Shown here: positions 7,912 to 16,429 of the stretch, piece by piece | How positions within the stretch are numbered: the first letter of the stretch is position 1 | How the letters are laid out: each line of letters starts with the position of its first letter | Source of the DNA: CAYFFZ01 sp049976505 | GTDB taxonomy: Archaea > Thermoproteota > Nitrososphaeria > Conexivisphaerales > UBA164 | DNA: 45,387 bases | Direction of reading: 5' to 3' | Assembly (NCBI GenBank): GCA_049976505.1 | Contig: JBMFIC010000010.1 | Location: forward strand, 1-45,387 | Position numbers and translations under genes: made by a program | Notes under the pieces: model-generated | Database searches by the model: none | What the model was told of the DNA's origin: nothing | The model's input: only the letters and a program-made list of their open reading frames with translations

Positions 7912-9192
7912 AATCATCTTCCTTATTTCTTCGTATAAAAGACCCGCCTTAATAACGTTTACATAAATTATAATGAACGGTCTGAGCCTTATTACCCTTC
8001 CACCGTGTTTCTTGGCTGAGCTGATTATGCTTTCCCTCAGCTCTGACCGATCAAGAAGCACGAATGCCTCCTCAGGCCCCTCATTCGTTTCTGCTATAAG
8101 GACCTTCCCCTTAGTGTCATCCCACCTGTATACCAGCTTGTAAAAGAAGAGCAGCTGCTGAAGATCCGAAATCCCTGTACCCACGATCCTTCTTATTATG
8201 CCCTCGTCGGTGAACCTGTCCCTCACGTTCAGCAGACTGTTAAAGAGCGTAATCAGCTTCTCGGTTTCCTCAAGACTTTCATAGAAGAGCTCGGAGCCAA
8301 AGCCTTTAGCCGGATCTGACAGTATTTTAAATATCCTCATGGACTCATTTTTGACTACAAGGGGCTCGAGCATGAACAGGATATCCCTTAAATTATAGTC
8401 ATATGATGAATCATCAACATCAGAACGCTTATATGAAGTTCTTCTCAGGAGCTTGCTGGTTGAATACCTGAGGAGAACCTTTTCGAGCGCGTCCAGCTCA
8501 TCCTCCTTCAGATCTTTAAGGGTGACGAAACGACCCTCCTTTATCTGCTGTATGCCGGTAGATGCTACTACTGATGAAGCAACGGCAGGGCTTCCCGCGA
8601 TCCCCTTGAAGTAAGGATCGTAGCTCATCGATATCGAATCTCTAAGAGGAACTATGTCCCCAAAAGGAAGCTCAAGCCTCGTTTCCTCCTGTATCCTCCT
8701 GCTCTTCAGGGCCCTCTCAATAATCATCTGGTTGATGCCCTTCAGTTTTCTGTCCTCCTGCACGTCCTGCATTGCGGAAAGGGATCCTGCTATTGCAACG
8801 AAATAGGTCTCCTCAGGGGCTTTTGAGACTTTGTCCCTTATTAGCTGCGCCATGGATGAGAGTGATCCATCAAAGAGGTCATCGTAGCCAAAGTTTGATG
8901 GGGTTATACCACCTTCGTAGCCTATGATTAGGTCGGCGTTCTGGCCGGACCTGCCTATGGCTATCCTGTAGTCGCATTCAGGAACGCTTCCTGACACAGA
9001 ATCACCGTGCGTAAACCTGACTATGACCTTGCCGCCCAGCTCTACGAACGTCTTATATAGAATTGATGAGGCAGCGATCCCGTCAAGGGTTTTTATCGAC
9101 TCTATAAAAAACCTTCTACTCGTCGCCTTTTCGGCTAATTTACCAGCCGCTTTGTCTATCTCCGATTCAAGAGATCTAGTGCCGATGCTCAT
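7897..9192 (-). CDS. Catalytically dead RecJ/Cdc45-like replication protein
   Basis: DHH-superfamily protein of 431 residues. The place where active RecJ enzymes carry their first metal-binding aspartates reads IESIKTLDGIAASSI, keeping only the DG..A core, and no DHH motif is seen later. This matches the inactive RecJ paralogues of Thermoproteota that act as Cdc45-like scaffold in the CMG helicase with GINS and MCM. The C-terminal part includes GSPAVASSVVAS and a long helical tail. It starts by ATGA overlap with the S15 gene, the usual archaeal neighbour of RecJ homologues. Its last 15 bases, including the TAA, lie within tRNA-Ser(GGA). A Cdc45-like role is inferred from family and context. 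Confidence 0.8.
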   Translation of the reverse strand: MSIGTRSLESEIDKAAGKLAEKATSRRFFIESIKTLDGIAASSILYKTFVELGGKVIVRFTHGDSVSGSVPECDYRIAIGRSGQNADLIIGYEGGITPSNFGYDDLFDGSLSSMAQLIRDKVSKAPEETYFVAIAGSLSAMQDVQEDRKLKGINQMIIERALKSRRIQEETRLELPFGDIVPLRDSISMSYDPYFKGIAGSPAVASSVVASTGIQQIKEGRFVTLKDLKEDELDALEKVLLRYSTSKLLRRTSYKRSDVDDSSYDYNLRDILFMLEPLVVKNESMRIFKILSDPAKGFGSELFYESLEETEKLITLFNSLLNVRDRFTDEGIIRRIVGTGISDLQQLLFFYKLVYRWDDTKGKVLIAETNEGPEEAFVLLDRSELRESIISSAKKHGGRVIRLRPFIIIYVNVIKAGLLYEEIRKMIAGVP

Positions 9193-9638
9193 TCAAGCTG
9201 TGCCACTACAGCCTTGTACTTCCAGTCCTGAGGTAATAAGCCTTTCCTCTTATAATACTTGGCGAGCCTGTGTATCTTAGCCTCCACGAGCTCCAGAGCG
9301 TGCTTGTTCTTCCGGTCCGTTTTGTGTATCTGCAGATGCCTAATGAGCCTCTGCGCCTTGGTAAGCAGGTTTAGAAGGTCCTCTGGAATCTGATCCTGAA
9401 CCCCGTGCTCCTTTAAAATCTGGTTCAGGCTCTTTCCAGTTACGTATCTAACGCCAGGAATTCCGTATTCGTCTCTCAGAATTTCTCCTATCTGGCTGTT
9501 AGGCACACCCTCCTTCTTGAGCTTTACTACAAGCGCCTCAACCTCCTCTGGTGACATCTGAACCCATGTAGGCTGTCTGCTAGCAGGAGGCCTGTGACTC
9601 TGAGATTTCCCCTTTCTCCTAGCATGTAACCTTGCCAA
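9189..9638 (-). CDS. rpsO: 30S ribosomal protein S15
   Basis: Small-subunit protein binding the central domain of 16S rRNA. Archaeal S15 proteins normally begin MARMHARRKGKS; here LARLHARRKGKSQSHRPP is read from TTG 9638. A longer open frame reaches GTG 9665, but TATA ATATAAATAG sits at 9665-9676, so that longer start would fall inside the promoter and the TTG start is preferred (149 residues). The archaeal N-terminal extension, the WVQMSPEEVE segment and the C-terminal S15 core (LIRHLQIHKTDRKNKHAL) are complete. It is translationally coupled to the Cdc45-like gene and divergent from aIF2-beta. Confidence 0.95.
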   Translation of the reverse strand: MARLHARRKGKSQSHRPPASRQPTWVQMSPEEVEALVVKLKKEGVPNSQIGEILRDEYGIPGVRYVTGKSLNQILKEHGVQDQIPEDLLNLLTKAQRLIRHLQIHKTDRKNKHALELVEAKIHRLAKYYKRKGLLPQDWKYKAVVAQLE

Positions 9639-9664
9639 TCTACTTTCACAGCTTCCCCTTTCCA

Positions 9665-9717
9665 CTATTTATATCTATCGCAAACAGCACAGCACATTTT
9701 AGCAACGTTTTTATAGG
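9665..9717. promoter_or_regulatory. Divergent promoter pair for rpsO and aIF2-beta
   Basis: Minus-strand AGATATAAATAG at 9665-9676 ends 27 bases before the rpsO TTG. Plus-strand GTTTTTATAGG at 9707-9717 ends 23 bases before the aIF2-beta TTG. Both spacings imply leaderless messages beginning with a TTG codon. Confidence 0.6.
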
Positions 9718-9739
9718 ATCAACGTGAAGAATTCCCAAA

Positions 9740-10147
9740 TTGCAGAGCTACTTTGAGCTGTTGAACAGGATTAGAGATCATCTGAGGAAGGATTCGTCAG
9801 TCGTAACTCAGAGGCTAAACGTTCCCCCGCCGGATGTCATCATAATTGGCAACAGGACCTTCTGGAGGAACTTCAACGCAGTAGCTGACGCCCTTAGAAG
9901 AGATCCTAAGCACATGATAATGGTGATCGCAAAGGAGCTGGGAACAGCGATGACGATAGATGATGAGGGCAAGGTAGTCATATTCGGAAGAAAGGATTCA
10001 ACCTCAGTCAAGAACGCTCTGAACTACTACATCAAGCTATACGTTACATGCCCTGTATGTGGAAGCCCTGACACAAAGCTCGTCAAGGAGAAGAAGATCA
10101 CCTTTATACTGTGCGAAGCGTGTGGTGCGAAATCCCCAGTTGCATGA
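9740..10147 (+). CDS. Translation initiation factor aIF2 subunit beta
   Basis: Part of the heterotrimer delivering Met-tRNA to the small subunit. The 135-residue protein has the core VPPPDVIIIGNRTFWRNF, the FGR..S segment, and a C-terminal zinc ribbon (CPVC near 108-111 and CEAC near 127-130), all diagnostic of the eIF2-beta/eIF5 family. The start is TTG at 9740, about 23-33 bases from a TATA box, so the transcript is probably leaderless. It heads a probable operon with DUF424, DUF99, an aminotransferase and Rpo12. Length agrees with archaeal members. Confidence 0.95.
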   Translation: MQSYFELLNRIRDHLRKDSSVVTQRLNVPPPDVIIIGNRTFWRNFNAVADALRRDPKHMIMVIAKELGTAMTIDDEGKVVIFGRKDSTSVKNALNYYIKLYVTCPVCGSPDTKLVKEKKITFILCEACGAKSPVA

Positions 10148-10460
10148 CGGAAAGCTGTTCGTGGTCAACATTAAGAGCTCAGGGGAGTACGCTGTCCTCA
10201 ACGCTGTTGACGAGGAGCTTCTTGGCAGGCACATAAGCGAAGGCGCCTACTCTATGTTCATTGACCCCCGCTACTTTGATGGAGAAAGGGTTGACGAGCA
10301 GGGGTTGCGCGATCTTATAAGAAGCAACAGCATAGTTAACCTGGTTGGAAACAGGGCTGTTCAGGTAGCCCTTGACATGGGCTTTGGAAGCTCTGACGCT
10401 GTAAGGGTTATAGGCGGCATAAAATTCCTTATAATATATAAGTTCATAGGAAACTACTGA
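10140..10460 (+). CDS. DUF424 family protein
   Basis: Small archaeal protein of unknown role, commonly beside aIF2-beta. From TTG 10140 it has 106 residues with VVNIKSSGEYAVLNAVDEEL then LLGRHISEGA, the usual DUF424 opening, and a glycine-rich end (GFGSSDAVRVIGGIKFLIIY). The frame is open further upstream, and GTG 10125 is an alternative start, but both begin within the aIF2-beta coding region. The overlap with aIF2-beta (TTGCATGA) suggests coupled translation. A function in translation or RNA is only suggested by the neighbourhood. Confidence 0.8.
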   Translation: MHDGKLFVVNIKSSGEYAVLNAVDEELLGRHISEGAYSMFIDPRYFDGERVDEQGLRDLIRSNSIVNLVGNRAVQVALDMGFGSSDAVRVIGGIKFLIIYKFIGNY

Positions 10461-10461
10461 G

Positions 10462-11037
10462 ATGCCTAACTTATTTAAGGAAAAGGCTCGGGTTCTTGGC
10501 ATATCCGAATCCTTTAGCGTTGACGCTGGGATCAGCTATATGGCAGGAGCGGTTATGAGGAAGGACCTTGTGCTCGACGACGTCTTTATAAAAATTACAA
10601 CGCTGGGAGGCTCGGACGCTACGAGCAGGATAATTGAGGGCTTCAGTGAGCTGAAGAGGAACGACATATCCTCCATAATGCTCGATGGATGCATACTCAG
10701 CATGTACAATATAGTAGATTACAACATGATATACAGGAAACTTGGCGTCCCTGTGCTCTGCATATCCTTCAAGAAGGGCAAGGACCTCAGCAGCTCTTTC
10801 GAAACAAGGGGCCAGCTTGACAAGCTCAGAGCTTATCTCTCGCTAGGTGAGCAGAAAAGGGTGGAGGTCTCAGGGTATGAATACTGGATCAGGTACGCAG
10901 GGCTTGAGGAGTTCGAGGCAAAACACCTCATAAAGAGCTTCACTGTGAGCGGAAGGGTCCCAGAACCCATAAGAGCTGCCAAGCTGGTAGCAAGGGCGGT
11001 AATGAAGTTCGAGCTACACGAGCCCGGAAAGGTTTAA
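10462..11037 (+). CDS. DUF99 family protein (endonuclease V-like fold)
   Basis: 191 residues with ARVLGISESF at the N-terminus, the central SIMLDGCILSMYNIVD segment and VPVLCISFKKGK, characteristic of DUF99. The family is distantly related to endonuclease V, with an early acidic residue (D22) and D75 as candidates for a metal site. Its substrate is unknown, possibly damaged or modified nucleic acid. The ATG lies one base after the DUF424 stop, so it belongs to the same operon. Confidence 0.85.
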   Translation: MPNLFKEKARVLGISESFSVDAGISYMAGAVMRKDLVLDDVFIKITTLGGSDATSRIIEGFSELKRNDISSIMLDGCILSMYNIVDYNMIYRKLGVPVLCISFKKGKDLSSSFETRGQLDKLRAYLSLGEQKRVEVSGYEYWIRYAGLEEFEAKHLIKSFTVSGRVPEPIRAAKLVARAVMKFELHEPGKV

Positions 11038-11063
11038 GAGAAAACCCAATCAATTTAAATACG

Positions 11064-12152
11064 TTGAAAGTGCCAATCAACAGGCCCATCATAGGAAAGG
11101 AGGAGCTTGAGGCTGTAAGGAAGGTCGTCGAGGATGGTTATTTCACGGATCAGGCGTATGATGGAGGAAAATACGTAAGAGAGTTCGAAAAAGCGCTCGA
11201 ATCATATCTCGGGATAAAACATGTGGTGGCAGTGAACTCAGGAACGTCGGCCCTGATAGCAGCTCTTCTGGCGGCAAAGGTGGGAGCTGGAGATGAGGTG
11301 CTAGTTCCCTCTCTGACTTTTGTCGCAACGGCAAACGCGGTCAGAGCAGTTGGCGCAAAGCCCGTGTTCGTTGACGTTGACGAGTATTATACCATGGATC
11401 CGAAGGAGTTGAGGAAGAAGATCAACAGACGGGTTAAGGCTATAATTCCGGTGCACCTCTATGGGCACGTTGCAAACATGGATGAAATAAATGAGATAGC
11501 TTCCGAATACGGCATAACAGTGATAGAGGATGCAGCACAGTCCCTGGGCAGCACGTACAAGGGCAAAATGACCGGAACCCTGGGCAGGATGGGCTGCTTC
11601 AGCTTTTATCCTGGGAAAGTGATGACCACCGGTGAAGGTGGCGCCGTAGCAACAGATGACGATGAGCTTGCGGACGCCCTCAGGAAGGTCAGAAATCACG
11701 GCTTTTCAAGGGACGGAAGCATAAGCACCTTTGGGCTTAACATGAGAATGCAGCAGATTAACGCTGCAATAGGCGTTGTGCAGCTGAAGAGGTTGCCAGG
11801 ATTTCTGGAGGTAAGGGAGAAGAACGCCTACAGCTACATGAAGGCCCTCATGGACGTGTCAGGGGTCATCACCCTCCCGCCTATCAGGGAGGGCGCCAAG
11901 TACAACTGGTACCTGTTCACGATTTTGCATCCGAAGAGGCAGAAGGCTCTTGAAGCTCTGAAAAAGGCTGGAATAGATGCGAGAGTGTACTATGATCCGC
12001 CAGTACATAAAACCCCGGTTTACAGCTTCAGCGCACCGCTTCCAAAAACTGAGATGATAGCCAACACTGTGATCTCGCTGCCAGCAAATCCGATGGTCAA
12101 GGAGGACATTATAGAAACAGCTGCAAAGGTTTTAAAAGAAAGCTTAAATTGA
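11064..12152 (+). CDS. DegT/DnrJ/EryC1/StrS-family PLP aminotransferase
   Basis: Sugar-nucleotide aminotransferase, typically transferring an amino group from glutamate to a keto-sugar for surface glycans. The 362-residue protein has SGTSALIAALLA (cofactor phosphate site) near 56-67, EDAAQSLGS near 157-165, and the PLP lysine in FYPGKVMTTGEGGA near 186. The start is TTG 11064, since the conserved PINRPIIGKEE motif follows at once. It sits between DUF99 and Rpo12 in what otherwise looks like an information-processing operon, an odd place; the TATA-like CAATTTAAATAC directly upstream may give it its own promoter. The sugar substrate is unknown. Confidence 0.9.
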   Translation: MKVPINRPIIGKEELEAVRKVVEDGYFTDQAYDGGKYVREFEKALESYLGIKHVVAVNSGTSALIAALLAAKVGAGDEVLVPSLTFVATANAVRAVGAKPVFVDVDEYYTMDPKELRKKINRRVKAIIPVHLYGHVANMDEINEIASEYGITVIEDAAQSLGSTYKGKMTGTLGRMGCFSFYPGKVMTTGEGGAVATDDDELADALRKVRNHGFSRDGSISTFGLNMRMQQINAAIGVVQLKRLPGFLEVREKNAYSYMKALMDVSGVITLPPIREGAKYNWYLFTILHPKRQKALEALKKAGIDARVYYDPPVHKTPVYSFSAPLPKTEMIANTVISLPANPMVKEDIIETAAKVLKESLN

Positions 12153-12174
12153 ACCTTAGGAAGTGTAATTTTGC

Positions 12175-12333
12175 ATGAGCGAAGAAGGCGACATAGTTTT
12201 CGTGTGCATGAGGTGTGGTAGGAAGTCATCGCTAAAGGAGCTTGAGCAGCTCCCGGAAATCAAGTGCATATGCGGATACAGGGTCCTGAGAAAGGACAGG
12301 CCGCCCCTCGTAAGACAGGTTAAAGCCGTTTAA
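12175..12333 (+). CDS. rpoP: DNA-directed RNA polymerase subunit Rpo12 (RpoP)
   Basis: Small zinc-binding subunit of archaeal RNA polymerase, homologue of Rpb12, 52 residues. It begins MSEEGDIVFVCMRCGRKSSL and continues to IKCICGYRVLRKDRPPLVRQ; the CxxC and CxCGYR.L pattern is diagnostic. It has its own TATA-like AAGCTTAAATTG about 30 bases upstream and also follows the aminotransferase at 22 bases. Its stop overlaps the convergent 124-residue unknown gene by four bases. Confidence 0.92.
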   Translation: MSEEGDIVFVCMRCGRKSSLKELEQLPEIKCICGYRVLRKDRPPLVRQVKAV

Positions 12334-12704
12334 TAGCACGGCCGGCTATAATCCTCAAGAGATCCGGGATCGTTCCTGAGCTTTTGCATGTACCTGTAGA
12401 GTACTACGTTTGCGCCGGTTACGCACTCAAGAACTCTGAGTGATCTTATGAAGTTGCTGAAGTAAAGCTTGTAGCGCCTTCTGCCGTATCTTTTCATGAA
12501 CATGAACATTATGGTATCGTATGAGAAAACGTGGACGCTTCTTCCAGCCGCCAGCCTTAGAAGATCCTCGACGAGGCTCAGGAGGTCAAAAGAATTCAGA
12601 ACGATGCCGTCTTTAAAGCTCCTATGGTAAAGGCCATCAAGATCTATAACGCTGCCATTTATGCGCGATAACCTGTCCCTGTCAGTAAATATAATTGATA
12701 CCAT
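12330..12704 (-). CDS. Unknown 124-residue protein, third gene of the TldD/TldE operon
   Basis: Not recognised. It reads VSIIFTDRDRLSRINGSVID, then VEDLLRLAAGRSVHVFSYDT and a basic aromatic segment KRYGRRRYKLYFSNFIRSLR. The fold looks alpha/beta with two strand-like hydrophobic stretches; no cysteine pair or signal sequence is evident (cysteines only at the VLECV position and the C-terminus PCY). It overlaps the stop of the TldE-like gene by one base (TAATG), so it is probably co-translated with the protease pair. A C-terminal -PCY might be processed, but that is speculation. Confidence 0.6.
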   Translation of the reverse strand: MVSIIFTDRDRLSRINGSVIDLDGLYHRSFKDGIVLNSFDLLSLVEDLLRLAAGRSVHVFSYDTIMFMFMKRYGRRRYKLYFSNFIRSLRVLECVTGANVVLYRYMQKLRNDPGSLEDYSRPCY

Positions 12705-13996
12705 TATGGCACCGTCAGCGTTGAGCCGTCAACCAAAACGTAGGGCGATTTGACGGGGGTTACCACTTCTCCCCACCACTTCACCCATCTCGTATCCCGA
12801 GACATCAGCCTGATCGAGCTGAGAAGCCTTGGCAGGGAATCCGAGAGCCTTATGTTTGCCACCGGATATGCGATCTCCCCGTTCTTTATGTAAAATGCCG
12901 CGTCTCTCACTATAGTGGAGAACTCGCCGGTCCTGTAGTTGTTGAACCTGGTGTACCAGTTGTTGGTTATCAGCACGCCCTCCTTGACCTCCTTAATCAT
13001 CTCATCGAGGCCCGAATCACCTCCGGACACTACTACGTTCCAAGGTGAGGGCTCTATGACTCCTGCGTTTCCAGTAGTTTTAGAGCCCCATCTTTTGGCG
13101 GTTATTGAATTATGAATGACGCCTCTGAATACGCCCTTCTCAATTAGAGTGTTCGTAGTAGTGGGAGCTCCTTCATCATCGAAGGATCTGCTGTTAACGC
13201 CGTCCTCTATCTGTCCATGATCGGTTATGCTGAGGAACTCTGGAGCAACGCTCTGCCCTAGCCTGTCCTTCATAAAAGAAAATCCAGAGTCTATCGAGTA
13301 GGCGGAGCACATCGACGAGATGAGCTCAAAGATCGCAGCTGATATCGGGGGGGCCAGTATAACGGTGTACTTGCCCTCGGGCATGTCTCTTGGGCTTTCT
13401 GAGCTCTTTGCGTCGCTTGCTGCCTGTCTTGCGACCTGCGAAGGATCAAACCTACTTATCGAAGTTGAAACCGAGTTGCCAAAGCCGCTGCCGTTTCCCT
13501 TGAACGCCCTGATATAATAAATGTAATCGGTCCTCTCTTCATCTTTTTCGTTTCCAGTGGAAGTTATCAGGTGATAATTAGTTCTGTAGAGCTTTAAAAT
13601 GCCAGCAACCCTGTCGGCCCCAGCTTCATATGCCTCATCTATTGAATATGATGCCTTCTCGATTGATCCCTCTAGATCCAGCCCCTTATCGGAGATTTCC
13701 AGCGATCTGTATGAGGTTCTCGGATATATTTCAGGAACGTCGCCCTCCTCTACCCTGTCAAGCGTCCTAAGCAGATCTTCAGCCTCCTCCTCTAGATGCG
13801 CTATATTAGTTATGAGCTTGAACGCCTTCTTCCTTCCCTTTGTCGCGAGAACCTGAACGAAACGTCCGATGCCACCGGCAGCGATTGAGAACCGCCCGTT
13901 GTAGAACCTCACTATGTTCTCCTCGCCAGCAATTTCCACAATTGAGTACTGATCAACAGACTTTTCAATCATTGACCTTATTCTCTCGGCCAGCAT
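12704..13996 (-). CDS. TldE/PmbA-like protein
   Basis: Non-catalytic partner of the TldD metalloprotease heterodimer, which degrades unfolded or modified peptides. The 430-residue protein has the family elements ITNIAHLEEEAEDLL, YIIYIRAFKGNGSG, RSFDDEGAPTTTNTLIEKGV and YRTGEFSTIVRDAAFYIKNG. It lacks HExxxH, as expected for TldE. It is separated from TldD by a single base and followed by the unknown 124-residue gene with overlap. Target peptides are unknown; in bacteria the pair matures microcin B17, while archaeal enzymes hydrolyse small peptides. Confidence 0.9.
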   Translation of the reverse strand: MLAERIRSMIEKSVDQYSIVEIAGEENIVRFYNGRFSIAAGGIGRFVQVLATKGRKKAFKLITNIAHLEEEAEDLLRTLDRVEEGDVPEIYPRTSYRSLEISDKGLDLEGSIEKASYSIDEAYEAGADRVAGILKLYRTNYHLITSTGNEKDEERTDYIYYIRAFKGNGSGFGNSVSTSISRFDPSQVARQAASDAKSSESPRDMPEGKYTVILAPPISAAIFELISSMCSAYSIDSGFSFMKDRLGQSVAPEFLSITDHGQIEDGVNSRSFDDEGAPTTTNTLIEKGVFRGVIHNSITAKRWGSKTTGNAGVIEPSPWNVVVSGGDSGLDEMIKEVKEGVLITNNWYTRFNNYRTGEFSTIVRDAAFYIKNGEIAYPVANIRLSDSLPRLLSSIRLMSRDTRWVKWWGEVVTPVKSPYVLVDGSTLTVP

Positions 13997-13997
13997 T

Positions 13998-15419
13998 TTA
14001 CCTCACCTTTATTGGAAGATCCTTAAATAACAGGTATGGACCGCCGGTCCACACGGGGACGCCCTGCTCGGGATCCCCCTTGCCGCACGTTGCTGCTACA
14101 AATTCAAGATCTCTGCTCCTAGCATAAAGCCTTCCCCAAAGATTTGGGGTCGTTGTTTCGATGATCATGCCCTTTACCGGCTCCTTAAGCTCATGTTTTT
14201 CTATTCTGTATGCCTCAAAACCCACATACCTCTGGTTCAGCCTTCTGTCGTCAATGTTCCACTCCATGAACGATTTTATGAAGATGCCCTCGTTCACCTC
14301 TTTAAGCATCTCATCTAGGCTCCAGCTTCCAGGCTCCACAAACGTGTTGGACATCCTTATTATGGGCTCAACAGCATAGCTAGATGCCCTTGCGGATGCG
14401 TTGCTCTTTATCCCCATTTCGCCTGCGGTCTCCCTGTTGTGAAGCAGCTCGTTTATCTTCCCCTCTTTAACGAGCTCCTTCTTTCTTGCCTTTACGCCCT
14501 CTTCATCAAAAAGGAAGAATCCATATGAAAACGGTATTGTCGGATCGTCTGAGATGAATGCCTCCTTGCTGCCTATAACCGGTGACTCCAGGTCCCTCAC
14601 GTATGATTCGCCTCCCTGAGCTCCCTCTCTTCCCCTTATTCTGTCTGCCTCGAACGGATGCCCTATGGATTCGTGAGCCATTATTCCTGCGACCTCCGGT
14701 CCCACCACAACGTCATATTTTCCCTCCTTCATCGATGACCTCCTTCCAACGATTTTATCAACTGTCTGCACCTCCTCCTTAAACCGCTCGGCCACGTGGA
14801 TCCTTTCAAGAACTTCAAGTCCGCCGCTGCCGCCAAGCTCCACGAACCTCTGCGCTATATCTGATGAATCGTACGCTGTCAGAAATCCCATGAGCAAAAA
14901 CCTCGGCACTCTGGACCTTACTATCGTTCCCTCTGAAGTAACTAGGTACTTCAGCTGCAGGGAGGCCCTGAGCCTTATGACCCTTTGTTTTATCTTCTGG
15001 CTTGCTGAAGCTATACTGTCAAAATCCTTGAGCAATTTGCTCAGCTGATCAAAATCCAGATCCTCGAACTTAGTCCTCTCGTCTGCAGACCAGTTGGCAG
15101 TCAAAACCTCCTCATCGGAGAGCTTTATCCTTTCACCTTTGCCGGTGGAACTGACGACTTCGAGGGTCTTCCTCAGCCTCTGAAGTGCATCCACGACTGA
15201 ATCCCTGCTAAGCGAATTTATGGAGATGAAGCCCATAACTCCTCTATAAATGCCCCTAATACCCAGGCCCGCGCTCTCTGCGCTTACTGGCACGTCATGA
15301 AGGCCATTGCTCATGCCCACCATAATAGCCCTGTCCATCTGAAGCCTTGCCTCAGCGTACTGAAACCCGAGCCTCGTTGCCTCTGAAACGGCATAATGAG
15401 CTAGATCCTCCTCCATCAT
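13998..15419 (-). CDS. tldD: TldD metalloprotease
   Basis: Catalytic subunit of the TldD/TldE protease, 473 residues. The zinc motif HESIGH (in GIMAHESIGHPFEADRIRGR) and the downstream cysteine in FVAATCGKGDPEQGVPVWTG are both present, so it should be active. The N-terminal domain carries the usual QMDRAIMVGMSNG and AGLGIRGIYRGVMGF strands. The start ATG ATG at 15419-15414 is preceded by TTTATCTAAA around 15445-15455 as a possible TATA box. First gene of a three-gene operon with TldE and the unknown protein. Confidence 0.93.
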   Translation of the reverse strand: MMEEDLAHYAVSEATRLGFQYAEARLQMDRAIMVGMSNGLHDVPVSAESAGLGIRGIYRGVMGFISINSLSRDSVVDALQRLRKTLEVVSSTGKGERIKLSDEEVLTANWSADERTKFEDLDFDQLSKLLKDFDSIASASQKIKQRVIRLRASLQLKYLVTSEGTIVRSRVPRFLLMGFLTAYDSSDIAQRFVELGGSGGLEVLERIHVAERFKEEVQTVDKIVGRRSSMKEGKYDVVVGPEVAGIMAHESIGHPFEADRIRGREGAQGGESYVRDLESPVIGSKEAFISDDPTIPFSYGFFLFDEEGVKARKKELVKEGKINELLHNRETAGEMGIKSNASARASSYAVEPIIRMSNTFVEPGSWSLDEMLKEVNEGIFIKSFMEWNIDDRRLNQRYVGFEAYRIEKHELKEPVKGMIIETTTPNLWGRLYARSRDLEFVAATCGKGDPEQGVPVWTGGPYLLFKDLPIKVR

Positions 15420-15676
15420 TTAAAAAGAATAACGACGCGGCTTTAGATAAACGTATCTGCCGCTCATTGTAATGCTCAGAAAAAACCCGTCATCACAGGT
15501 CAGACAAGTCTGGTTTCCTCATTCATTTTAACTGCGCCTTCACTTTAATTAAGCCTTTCGATGCCCGCGTTTTACCGCGAAACAGAGGCCTCTGGGATTC
15601 GGTGTGAGTGGATGAATAAAAATCCGGCAACTCCTATATAGAGCTGCCATTTCCAAATTAATGGCGAAGATGTGAG

Positions 15677-16066
15677 TTGAGTGATGAAGATTATCCAAAG
15701 GCCGCATACACGCTATCGCTGATAGCGGGCGTTCTAATGCTGATAAACAGCGTTCTTTTCATAGTCATCATGCCCTTCTTAGCTGTGTATCCAGTAAGAC
15801 CAAGACTCATGTTCATGATGATGTTCGGATTACCATTCCTTGCCTTTGGAGCCATAATGTTCCTCGGGTTAGCCTCCGCGATCGTGGTTCTTATCTCGGC
15901 ACTGATGCTTAAATCAAGGCCGGCCGAGAGCACGACCTGGGGAGTGCTCATACTGGTTTTTTCGTTGATGAGCTTCTTTGGAATGGGAGGCTTCATAATT
16001 GGAGCCATTCTGGGCATCATAGGAGGGGCAATGGCTATGGCATACAATCCCAAAACCAAACAATGA
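15677..16066 (+). CDS. Small four-helix membrane protein
   Basis: 129 residues with about three to four hydrophobic spans (YTLSLIAGVLMLINSVLFIV, FGLPFLAFGAIMFLGLASAI, GVLILVFSLMSFFGMGGFII, GAILGIIGGAMAMAY), resembling DUF4064/DUF6114-type proteins of unknown role. The start is TTG 15677; TATA CTATATAG lies at 15636-15643. It stands alone between the divergent tldD gene and the IS605 remnant that begins about 12 bases after its stop, so its downstream context has been replaced. Confidence 0.7.
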   Translation: MSDEDYPKAAYTLSLIAGVLMLINSVLFIVIMPFLAVYPVRPRLMFMMMFGLPFLAFGAIMFLGLASAIVVLISALMLKSRPAESTTWGVLILVFSLMSFFGMGGFIIGAILGIIGGAMAMAYNPKTKQ

Positions 16067-16077
16067 ACAAAAGGCTC

Positions 16078-16420
16078 TCTGAGTCCTTCCTCGCCCCAAG
16101 AAGAGCTGCTGCCTCCTGATGCAGTTAAGCTAGTTGAAGACCTTCGTGAAAAACGCCCCCGAACCTTCTGAGCTTCCTTTCAGAGCTTCCTCTAGGCAGC
16201 AGGCGCACTCTGTTGGTCCTTTTATTGCTGGGCTTTACCTCAACAACCTGTTTTTCGGCGACGGCCGGTATGGCCTGAGGGGTCGGCTCAGGCGCCCCAC
16301 CGATTTTAAGCTGACCAGCCATCGCAATAAACGATAAAGAACGAAATGGCTCATCTAACTGCAATTATTGATTAAGCTTATTTCCTTCGCTGTGAACGGC
16401 AAATCTTTCTGCTTCTGTCT
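16078..16420 (-). mobile_element. IS605 remnant: left end plus decayed tnpB 5' part
   Basis: On the minus strand, MAGQLKIGGAPEPTPQAI followed by SNKRTNRVRLLPRGSSERKL closely matches the tnpB start at 491. The frame then breaks, but LNCIRRQQLFLG continues in another frame down to about 16080, where similarity stops. Upstream, CTTCGCTGTGAACGGCAAATC at 16386-16406 matches the left end seen at 21290-21330, with its hairpin mostly lost. The element was inserted just before, or into, the ECF T-component gene whose first third is missing. No functional TnpB is possible here. Confidence 0.75.
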
Positions 16421-16429
16421 TATCTCACC

